From Candidatus Zophobacter franzmannii (lineage in GTDB: Bacteria; Cloacimonadota; Cloacimonadia; Cloacimonadales; JAFGVF01): a DNA stretch of 7,171 bases. The DNA is taken from the NCBI GenBank assembly GCA_030765245.1, contig JAVCCX010000431.1, positions 1 to 7,171 of the forward strand. Direction: 5' to 3'. This document shows, piece by piece, positions 1-7,171 of the stretch (the stretch's first letter is position 1; each line of letters begins with the position of its first letter). Both the position numbers and the translations under genes were made by a program. Under the pieces are notes generated by a model, which had not been told where the DNA came from, did not search any database, and saw only the letters and a list, made by a program, of their open reading frames with translations.

Positions 1-332
1 CCAACCAAACTTAGTACCGGGATCACCAACGATTACCCATTGATAATCTTTATCCAAGCCAATAATCCAATAATCACCCCAAAGAGATTTGCTCCTAAGA
101 GCTTAACGAAACTCACTTTTAGTTTAGAAAAGGTCTGAGTATCTTCTACTTTGGCAATACCTGTAGCTGTTAAAAAATTACCGTTGGATTTCATGCATCG
201 GTTTATAACTTTAATGTTCCCATCATCCTGAAGTATATATTCTGCAGTTGTGTTTGACTGGCACTTCTTTTGGAAGAAATTTGGAATTCTCGCGATCTCA
301 TACCATACTCCTACATATTGTAATAACTTCAT
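1..332 (-). pseudogene. blc: Blc-type lipocalin, partial and frameshifted
   Basis: Lipocalins of the Blc family bind lipids or other small hydrophobic ligands in a beta-barrel, usually at the cell envelope. The product has the family signature GVWYEIARIP at residues 8-17 and a likely disulfide pair (C24 and C46). LKVSF follows at 71-75. Translation from 332 stays in frame to about base 81 (residue 84). The expected continuation GDYWIIGLDKDYQWVIVGDP then appears in another frame from base 78 to the window edge, so one base is missing near the TTTGGGG run at 77-83. Without correction the frame ends at 33. I chose ATG 332 because GGAGA lies 6 bases upstream on the coding strand. The frame is open further up to ATG 461, but that start has no Shine-Dalgarno sequence and gives no clear signal peptide. 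The gene is divergent from groEL. The family call is firm; whether the lesion is biological or a sequence error is unknown. Confidence 0.8.
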
Positions 333-369
333 TTTGTCTCCTGAATAGATAATATCTTTAACTATGAAA

Positions 370-397
370 ATAATAATCAGCTTGATCCTAATTGCAA
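370..397 (-). promoter_or_regulatory. Candidate sigma-70 promoter for the lipocalin gene
   Basis: Reading the minus strand, TTGCAA (392-397) is followed after 16 bases by TATTAT (370-375), about 40 bases before the ATG at 332. Spacing and position suit a housekeeping promoter. It is a motif match only; in A+T-rich DNA such matches also arise by chance. Confidence 0.35.
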
Positions 398-480
398 GTG
401 AAGATTGAGTACTCATCAATTTGGACTTTGTTGGCAGTAATCTATATTTTTTAGTTGACATGATAATTTGAGATTACAAA

Positions 481-507
481 TTAGCACTCATAGGGCTTGT
501 CTGCTAA
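481..507 (+). promoter_or_regulatory. CIRCE heat-shock operator (HrcA site) upstream of groEL
   Basis: TTAGCACTC (481-489), a 9-base spacer and GTCTGCTAA (499-507) match the CIRCE layout TTAGCACTC-N9-GAGTGCTAA. The left arm is perfect and the right arm has two mismatches (TC for AG at its second and third bases). CIRCE is the binding site of the HrcA repressor, which releases groE/dnaK genes on heat shock. It lies 47 bases before the groEL start, where such sites normally sit. A TTGACA at 455-460 with a weak AAATTA 17 bases later would place the promoter directly against the operator, but that promoter is tentative. hrcA itself is not in the window. Confidence 0.88.
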
Positions 508-542
508 ATGGCTCTAGAAATTAATAAAAATATAATGCATAA

Positions 543-2195
<1,653 letters not shown>

Positions 2196-2217
2196 ACTTA
2201 AAACAATAAATAGATTT

Positions 2218-2243
2218 AAGGCTCCTTTATCGGGAGCCTTTTT
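2218..2243 (+). terminator. Intrinsic terminator of groEL
   Basis: AAGGCTCC (2218-2225) and GGAGCCTT (2233-2240) form a perfect 8-bp stem with a 7-base loop, running into a T tract (2239-2243). It begins 22 bases after the groEL stop codon, a standard rho-independent arrangement. Confidence 0.93.
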
Positions 2244-2269
2244 CAATTGATTTAACTTTTTGCTATACA
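2241..2269 (+). promoter_or_regulatory. Candidate extended -10 promoter for ywbE-yehS
   Basis: TTTCAA (2241-2246), a 17-base spacer ending in TGC, and TATACA (2264-2269) make a plausible extended -10 promoter (TGnTATACA), about 60 bases before the GTG start at 2329. It begins inside the T tract of the groEL terminator, so the downstream pair would have its own transcription start. This is motif evidence only. Confidence 0.45.
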
Positions 2270-2328
2270 AAACTATGAGCTCTTCTACAGATGTCTCATA
2301 TCAATGAATTTAGGGAGATTGCATAACA

Positions 2329-2532
2329 GTGATTGGAACAAAAAGAATAAATATAAGTATTGGAATGAAGGTGCGCATTGTCTTGAAACAAGACCAAAGA
2401 AGTGGTAAGTTGACAGAGGGGATTGTCCAAAGAATCCTCACAAATTCTGCGACTCACCCTCATGGAATCAAGGTTATGCTGACAAGTGGAGCCGTTGGAA
2501 GAGTAAAGGAGATTAATAATGACAAACAATGA
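2329..2532 (+). CDS. ywbE: YwbE family protein (DUF2196)
   Basis: A 67-residue basic protein. The segment VLKQDQRSGKLTEG followed by ILTNSATHPHGIKV and VGRVKEI closely matches Bacillus subtilis YwbE as I remember it. Family length is about 60-70 residues, so it is complete. The biochemical role of the family is not established. Conserved Lys/Arg and the small beta-rich pattern would suit nucleic-acid or ribosome contact, but that is inference. The start is GTG 2329, with AGGGAGA (2312-2318) 10 bases upstream. Its TGA stop (2530-2532) lies inside the next gene, giving a 14-base overlap that suggests translational coupling. The family's usual C-terminus fits this TGA being a true stop, which bears on the internal TGA in lepA. 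Confidence 0.88.
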   Translation: MIGTKRINISIGMKVRIVLKQDQRSGKLTEGIVQRILTNSATHPHGIKVMLTSGAVGRVKEINNDKQ

Positions 2533-2992
2533 TATTTTAAGAAGACTTAGATACACTTTTAGCTTAAACGATACAAAGATGATGCTGATGTTTAAGCATG
2601 TTGGTAGCATTGCAACCAGAGAGCAGATTAGTGCTTGGCTTAAGAAGGATGATGATCCGGATTTAGTTGATATGACAGACGCTAAATTAGCATTATTTCT
2701 TGATGGATTCATTGTTGAAAATCGTGGAGTTAACGAGAATAGTAGGACTGTCTCCGATGGGAAAATCAGTAATAATATAGTATTACGAAAACTTAAGATT
2801 GCCATGAAACTCGAAGCAGAAGATATGATTGGTATCCTTCGTTTATCTGATTTCACGATTAGCAAGCATGAACTTAGTGCCTTTTTCCGAAGATACGACC
2901 ATAAACATTATCGTAGATGTAATGACCAGCTATTAAGAAGATTTTTGAATGGATTACAAAAGAAATATCATAGAGGGGAAATAAAGGATTAG
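2519..2992 (+). CDS. yehS: DUF1456 family protein (YehS-like)
   Basis: A 157-residue protein of the YehS/DUF1456 family, whose function is unknown. It contains two tandem copies of the domain: residues about 3-70 (NDILRRLRYTFSLND, then ISAWLKKDDDPD and LALFLDGFIVENRG) and about 87-153 (NNIVLRKLKIAMKLEAEDM, then LSAFFRRYDHKHYRRC and LLRRFLNGLQKK). The repeat is visible directly: each half runs N-[DN]-[IN]-[LV] through LR-LK helices to an F-L-[DN]-G-[FL] motif. Length matches E. coli YehS (about 156 residues). ATG 2519 has AAAGGAG (2505-2511) with 7-base spacing, inside the end of ywbE, so the two genes are almost certainly co-transcribed and coupled. It ends TAG, then the shared terminator at 3061-3090. 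The family is firm; the role cannot be read from the sequence. Confidence 0.93.
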   Translation: MTNNDILRRLRYTFSLNDTKMMLMFKHVGSIATREQISAWLKKDDDPDLVDMTDAKLALFLDGFIVENRGVNENSRTVSDGKISNNIVLRKLKIAMKLEAEDMIGILRLSDFTISKHELSAFFRRYDHKHYRRCNDQLLRRFLNGLQKKYHRGEIKD

Positions 2993-3060
2993 CTAATTAG
3001 GATAACCGTACTTCTATTAGTTTAGCCGTCTAAAACTCTTGTGGGTTTAATAATAATAAA

Positions 3061-3090
3061 AAAAGAGCATTGATTTCTCAATGCTCTTTT
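3061..3090. terminator. Bidirectional terminator between yehS and lepA
   Basis: AAAAGAGCATTGA (3061-3073) and TCAATGCTCTTTT (3078-3090) form a perfect 13-bp stem with a TTTC loop. A-rich sequence precedes it (3049-3060) and T-rich sequence follows, so it can terminate in both directions. It lies 68 bases after the yehS stop and 17 bases beyond the lepA stop on the minus strand, serving both convergent units. Confidence 0.93.
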
Positions 3091-3107
3091 CTTATATATG
3101 TAATAAT

Positions 3108-4229
3108 CTATTCTCGATTGGCTTTCAATACAGCGAGGAATGCCTCTTGTGGCACATTCACTGAACCAATCTCTTTCATCTTCTTTTTTCCCTTCTTCTG
3201 CTTTTCGAGCAACTTACGTTTACGGGAAATATCACCACCGTAACATTTAGCAGTCACATCTTTGCGCATCGCGTTAACAGTGCTACGTGCAACTACATTC
3301 GATCCAATAGCTGCTTGGATTGCAACCTTGAAAAGGTGACGTGGAATCTCTTCCGAGAGGGTCTGTGTGATTGCTTTACCCCATGAATAGGCTTTGTCTT
3401 GATGGCAGATGAATGACAGTGCATCTACTTTCTCGCCATTAACGAGGATATCAATCTTTGAAACCTTAGAGCGTTTAAAATTCTTGAATGAATAATCGAG
3501 AGAGGCATATCCACGGCTTACTGTTTTAAGCTTATCATAGAAATCAAAGATGATCTCAATAAGGGGTAGATCATAATGGATTGCCACCCGTTTAGAATCT
3601 ATATATTGCATATCCCGCTGTACACCACGCCTGTCTTGAGCTAACTTCATTATCCCGCCAATATACGCACTTGGGACAATGATCTCAGTGTTCATGATAG
3701 GTTCTTCGATAAAATCAATATTAACAGGATTAGGGAAATCAACAGGATTGTAAATGACCTTTTCTTCACCGTTGGTTAAATGCACAACAAACTTCACACT
3801 TGGAGTTGTCGTTATGATAGGTAGGTCATACTCCCGCAAGAAACGTTCTTTCACAATCTCAAGATGGAGCATTCCTAAGAATCCACAGCGGAAGCCATAC
3901 CCAAGTGCTAGTGAGTTCTCTTTCTCATAAACTAATGACGCATCATTAAGCTTCATTTTACCCATTGCAACCACAAGGTCACCATAGTCTTCACCATCAA
4001 TAGGGAAGATACCACTATAAACCATAGGCTTAGGTTCCTGGAAGCCGGATAGAATCTCATCACAACCATCTTTGGCATGAGTGATTGTGTCGCCAACACG
4101 AGCATCGGCAATATCTTTAATATTTGCAATTATGTAGCCAACTTCACCACTCTTCAAGCCCTTGGTCGGAATCTGTTTGATTCCAAGATATCCCATCTCT
4201 TCGATACCGAATTCCTTACCATTAGACAT
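3108..4229 (-). CDS. lepA: LepA C-terminal fragment (domains II-V and CTD)
   Basis: This is the longest part of lepA downstream of the TGA that opens with ATG. It corresponds to residues 227-599 of the intact protein. It includes LGYGFRCGFLGMLHLEIVKERFLREYD (domain III), SRGYASLDYSF and LVNGEKVDALS (domain V), and the LepA-specific C-terminal motif AKCYGGDISRKRKLLEKQ and onward to QEAFLAVLK. The ATG at 4229 has only GGGAG 14 bases upstream, which is too far for efficient initiation, so reinitiation here looks unlikely. The natural reading frame continues upstream through codons 213-226 (4230-4271). I infer it is the separated second half of lepA. Confidence 0.65.
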   Translation of the reverse strand: MSNGKEFGIEEMGYLGIKQIPTKGLKSGEVGYIIANIKDIADARVGDTITHAKDGCDEILSGFQEPKPMVYSGIFPIDGEDYGDLVVAMGKMKLNDASLVYEKENSLALGYGFRCGFLGMLHLEIVKERFLREYDLPIITTTPSVKFVVHLTNGEEKVIYNPVDFPNPVNIDFIEEPIMNTEIIVPSAYIGGIMKLAQDRRGVQRDMQYIDSKRVAIHYDLPLIEIIFDFYDKLKTVSRGYASLDYSFKNFKRSKVSKIDILVNGEKVDALSFICHQDKAYSWGKAITQTLSEEIPRHLFKVAIQAAIGSNVVARSTVNAMRKDVTAKCYGGDISRKRKLLEKQKKGKKKMKEIGSVNVPQEAFLAVLKANRE

Positions 4230-4271
4230 TAACTGTATTTGGTCTCCCTTCTTGAGTGAACCTTCAAAGAT

Positions 4272-4907
4272 TCATACAAGAACGACGACTCCTCTGTACT
4301 TATCAAAGTAAGAGTCAAAGATCAAGGCTTGGGCTGGTGCCTTGGGGTCTCCGGATGGGGCGGGGACTAATTCGACGATTGACTCAAGAAGCTTATCTAC
4401 ATTCAAGCCCGATTTCCCACTGACCTTTTGAACATGTTCAGGGTCTGAACCAAGTAGCTCTATCAAATCATGCTCAGTACCAACTACATCTGCAGCAGGT
4501 AGATCTATTTTATTAACTACCGGAACAATCTCAAGATCATTTTCCATAGCTAAATACATATTACTCATAGTCTGAGCTTCAATCCCCTGAGCAGCATCAA
4601 CAAGCAGTAGAGCTCCTTCACATGAAGCAAGGCTTCTTGATACTTCATAAGAGAAATCAACATGGCCGGGAGTATCAATCAAATTGAGAATATACTCCTC
4701 ACCATTAAGTTTATATGGCATTCTGATAGCATGAGATTTAATGGTAATACCCTTTTCGCGCTCCAACTCCATATCATCTAAAACCTGCGCAACCATCTTC
4801 GTTTTATCAATCACACCAGTTTCCTCTAATAAACGGTCTGCCAAAGTTGACTTTCCATGGTCTATATGAGCAATGATGCAAAAGTTTCTTATATTTTCCT
4901 GTTTCAT
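4272..4907 (-). CDS. lepA: LepA N-terminal fragment (GTPase domain)
   Basis: This is the part of lepA translated before the internal TGA: 211 residues holding a complete translational-GTPase G domain. G1 is AHIDHGKST (13-21), the switch I threonine is T55 in EKGITI, G3 is DTPGH (78-82) with the catalytic-type His82, G4 is NKID (132-135) and G5 is SGKSG (163-167). The break falls just inside the first strand of the domain II beta-barrel ([15 protein letters not shown]), so the fragment ends close to a domain boundary. Free G domains of this family are not known to me as functional proteins. I regard this as half of a broken gene, not an independent one. Confidence 0.7.
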   Translation of the reverse strand: MKQENIRNFCIIAHIDHGKSTLADRLLEETGVIDKTKMVAQVLDDMELEREKGITIKSHAIRMPYKLNGEEYILNLIDTPGHVDFSYEVSRSLASCEGALLLVDAAQGIEAQTMSNMYLAMENDLEIVPVVNKIDLPAADVVGTEHDLIELLGSDPEHVQKVSGKSGLNVDKLLESIVELVPAPSGDPKAPAQALIFDSYFDKYRGVVVLV

Positions 4908-5264
4908 TATCTAATCCTCTGATGGTAGGAAAAATAGGAAGGGTTGTCTGTCAACAAGATTATGCTGAATGACCGCACCCTCAGGGAAACAACGGTTACG
5001 CAGGGCAAATATAAAGAGTTAGCTATCCTATCTATCCATACCAAGGGATATTCACTTTTATGAACGAGGACAGCGCGTACACAGTGGGAGCACAGCACGA
5101 GAAATGCGTATTGATGAGCCCTGAGGAATGGGAATACAAAAGGAAAAGTCTGTGATGAAATTAATCTGAGTAGAATTCGCAAAAATGACTGGAAAGAATT
5201 AAGATTGACGGAATTAATCGAGCATATCAATTTATCATACTGAAAAAGATGGGAGGTAAAGATT
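4908..5264. other. Intergenic region between divergent lepA and the B3/B4 gene
   Basis: This stretch of 357 bases has no convincing gene. On the minus strand TTGACA (4949-4954) is a possible -35 element for lepA, but no good -10 sits at normal spacing. On the plus strand three short open stretches look mildly protein-like but are in different frames: 4941-5061 (contains TVTQGKYKELAILSIHTKGY), 5060-5155 (contains LMSPEEWEYKRKSL) and 5118-5243 (contains RKNDWKELRLTELIEHINLS). None has a convincing ribosome site. They could be remnants of one small gene broken by frameshifts, or chance. An interrupted hairpin (ACCG, CCCT-C-AGGG, CGGT) occurs around 4972-4997. No tRNA, terminator or repeat array was seen. 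Confidence 0.5.
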
Positions 5265-5906
5265 GTGAACATTAGATTAGTCTCAAGTGAAGAGTATCCT
5301 GTAAGAGATGACCTTCCTCTGAAAGTAGCAGTGTTTTTTGTAGAAGGGATAAAGGTAGAAAAAAACAGTGTTATATATAAGGAATTAGGGAAGCTTGCTG
5401 AAAAGTATAAAAACGAGTATCAAGATATACCGATTGGATCAATTCCCGGTGTGCAGGATGTGCGGGTTTTGTTTAGGGCTTTAGGGTTGGATCCAACAAA
5501 GAGACGACCTTCATCGGAATCACTTTTGAGAAGGGCAATCAAAGGGAAGGAATTCTACTCGATTAGTAATCTTGTTGATATTGGGAATCTAATTTCTTTA
5601 AAGCATCTATTGCCTGTTTGTATCTATGACAGTGCCAAGATTATTGGTGATGTTGAGATAAGACTTGGTAGAGTAGGGGAAAGTTATCTTGCTCTCAATA
5701 AGAGTATCATCGACTTTCAAGGACGGATTGTTTATGCAGATGCTGATGGTCCCTTTGGCTCACCTATGACAGATTCGGTCAAGACCTCAATAACTGATAG
5801 TACTACTTCAGCTTTTTGCCAGATTCTAGCACCAATCAATTACAGTGAAATAGAACTGCAGAAATTAAGAGATGAGTTTATTGGGCTTGTTCAACTGTTT
5901 TGTTAG
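5265..5906 (+). CDS. Solo B3/B4 tRNA-binding domain protein (COG3382 family)
   Basis: A 213-residue protein resembling the B3/B4 domain of the phenylalanyl-tRNA synthetase beta subunit, found here without the rest of the synthetase. Landmarks are PGVQDVRVLFRALGLDPTKR (about 65-84), RPSSESLLRRAIKG (85-98), a central NLVDIGNLISLKHLLPVCIYD segment (about 106-126) with the family's conserved Asn-Leu-x-Asp and PxxxYD pattern, and IVYADADGPFGSPMTDS with SITDSTTSAFCQILAP near the end. In synthetases this module is tied to tRNA editing. The role of free-standing versions is unproven, and tRNA or aminoacyl-tRNA handling is a family-based guess. The start is GTG 5265, with GGGAGGT (5251-5257) 7 bases upstream. 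The family's usual length is 210-240 residues, so it is complete. No clear terminator separates it from the rRNA leader downstream. Confidence 0.85.
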   Translation: MNIRLVSSEEYPVRDDLPLKVAVFFVEGIKVEKNSVIYKELGKLAEKYKNEYQDIPIGSIPGVQDVRVLFRALGLDPTKRRPSSESLLRRAIKGKEFYSISNLVDIGNLISLKHLLPVCIYDSAKIIGDVEIRLGRVGESYLALNKSIIDFQGRIVYADADGPFGSPMTDSVKTSITDSTTSAFCQILAPINYSEIELQKLRDEFIGLVQLFC

Positions 5907-6204
5907 AGTAAACCTTCATGATAATTTTTAGAAAAGTTGCAAAATAGCAGCTCAGAATTCATTGAATTAGAAGTTACTGGGAAATAAGTTTTAAATAACT
6001 ATTATATTGAAAAATTAGCAATTAAGTCCAAGTAGTGTCAATGTGCGGAAGATAGTTTCGCTTTTTATATTGACGCGTTGGGAGGTGTAAATAGGTTGGC
6101 GAAACACTTAGCAAATGACGGACGAGTTTTGGAATTTGCTTGGTGGAAAGTTCTTTAAAAGTGAAATAGAGTGAGTGAATAATAAAGCCTAAAAAGTCAA
6201 TTTG
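5907..6204 (+). other. rRNA operon leader and intergenic region
   Basis: Nearly 300 bases lie between the B3/B4 stop and the predicted 16S 5' end with no protein gene or tRNA. Short inverted repeats are visible: GTTTCGC (6055-6061) with GCGAAAC (6099-6105), and AGCAAAT (6110-6116) with ATTTGCT (6134-6140). They could fold in the leader RNA. A boxA-like site follows at 6150-6160. I looked for a strong -35/-10 pair and found none with correct spacing, so the rRNA promoter is not assigned. A terminator for the preceding gene was not found either. Confidence 0.5.
6150..6160 (+). promoter_or_regulatory. boxA-like rRNA antitermination element
   Basis: GTTCTTTAAAA resembles the bacterial boxA consensus (TGYTCTTTAACA) bound by NusB-S10 in rRNA leader transcripts. 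It sits about 45 bases before the 16S 5' end, the usual place. The match covers the core CTTTAA and flanks, but a T-rich 11-mer can occur by chance. Confidence 0.55.

Positions 6205-7171
<967 letters not shown>

Larger units (their letters stand above)
3108..4907 (-). pseudogene. lepA: Translation elongation factor 4 (LepA), interrupted by an in-frame TGA
   Basis: LepA/EF4 is a ribosome-associated GTPase related to EF-G, implicated in translation under stress and in ribosome assembly. From ATG 4907 to TAG 3108 there are exactly 599 codons plus the stop, the same as E. coli LepA, with no length change. Codon 212 is TGA (4272-4274). Its context is VVVLV-stop-IFEGSLKKGD, where E. coli LepA has VVSLVRIKNGTLRKGD, so the stop replaces a conserved Arg. 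A single C-to-T change (CGA to TGA) would explain it, and CGA is used for Arg near this gene's own end. All five GTPase motifs and the LepA-specific C-terminus are conserved, so decay, if real, is recent. A standard UGA stop would leave a 211-residue fragment. The start has AGAGGA about 8 bases upstream. A sequencing error, a real nonsense mutation or unusual readthrough cannot be told apart here. Confidence 0.9.

Noticed and set aside
333..461. N-terminal extension of the lipocalin to ATG 461 as a signal peptide
   Set aside because: There is no Shine-Dalgarno at 461, the segment mixes charged residues into the hydrophobic run, and it has no lipobox; ATG 332 has a well-placed GGAGA.
2296..2865. 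Long minus-strand open frame antisense to ywbE and yehS
   Set aside because: The plus strand encodes two recognisable families here with good ribosome sites; the antisense product is low-complexity Ser/Leu-rich and matches nothing I know.
4245..4274. A weak hairpin just after the lepA TGA (stem TCTT-T-GA / TCAAGA with a bulged T and a loop starting AGGT) resembling a bacterial SECIS element
   Set aside because: The loop is about 10 bases closer to the TGA than in known bacterial SECIS, the stem is A/T-rich, and homologues have Arg, not Cys or Sec, at this site.
3108..4907. Genome-wide reassignment of UGA (code 4 or 25)
   Set aside because: Only one in-frame TGA occurs across the intact genes, it sits at an Arg position (not Trp or Gly), and ywbE seems to use TGA as its stop.
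5205..5238. TTGACG (5205-5210) as a promoter -35 for the B3/B4 gene
   Set aside because: No acceptable -10 is found at 16-18 base spacing; the nearest TATCAT is 22 bases away.
4907..5272. Minus-strand open frame across the lepA-B3/B4 intergenic region
   Set aside because: Composition is Phe/Leu/Ser-rich with no motif, it overlaps the B3/B4 start, and it would abut lepA with no matching family.

Overview
This is a bacterial chromosomal segment (A+T-rich, roughly 40% G+C by eye) carrying conserved housekeeping and stress genes followed by the start of an rRNA operon. The partial 16S rRNA is unmistakable. Its 5' signature (GTGGATTAGGCATGCAAGTC) and the block AGTCGAGAATC after the 341F site remind me of lineages around the Planctomycetes/Chlamydiae/Lentisphaerae/Omnitrophota group. 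That is recall, not a computed placement, so I do not name a phylum. Strong Shine-Dalgarno sequences, a CIRCE operator and intrinsic terminators all fit bacterial expression signals.

Layout from left to right. (1) A Blc-type lipocalin gene on the minus strand (about 332 down to 1) is cut by the window edge and carries a one-base frameshift. (2) groEL (555-2195, +) stands alone, without groES, behind a slightly degenerate CIRCE element and ahead of a clear terminator. (3) A two-gene unit, ywbE-like (2329-2532) and yehS/DUF1456 (2519-2992), overlaps by 14 bases. (4) A perfect 13-bp bidirectional terminator (3061-3090) separates it from convergent lepA. (5) lepA (EF4 GTPase, 4907-3108, -) is full length (599 codons) but interrupted at codon 212 by an in-frame TGA. 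(6) A 357-base intergenic stretch holds only weak ORF scraps. (7) A solo B3/B4-domain protein (5265-5906, +) follows. (8) An rRNA leader with a boxA-like element leads to the first ~967 bases of 16S rRNA.

Functionally the window leans towards protein synthesis and quality control: a chaperonin under HrcA/CIRCE-type control, the ribosome-associated GTPase LepA, a putative tRNA-interacting B3/B4 protein and rRNA. I see no mobile element, CRISPR array, tRNA or defence system. The most notable points are the two independent single-base lesions in otherwise well conserved genes (lepA nonsense, lipocalin frameshift). They are either real gene decay or sequence errors. I did not find convincing evidence of a new biological system.
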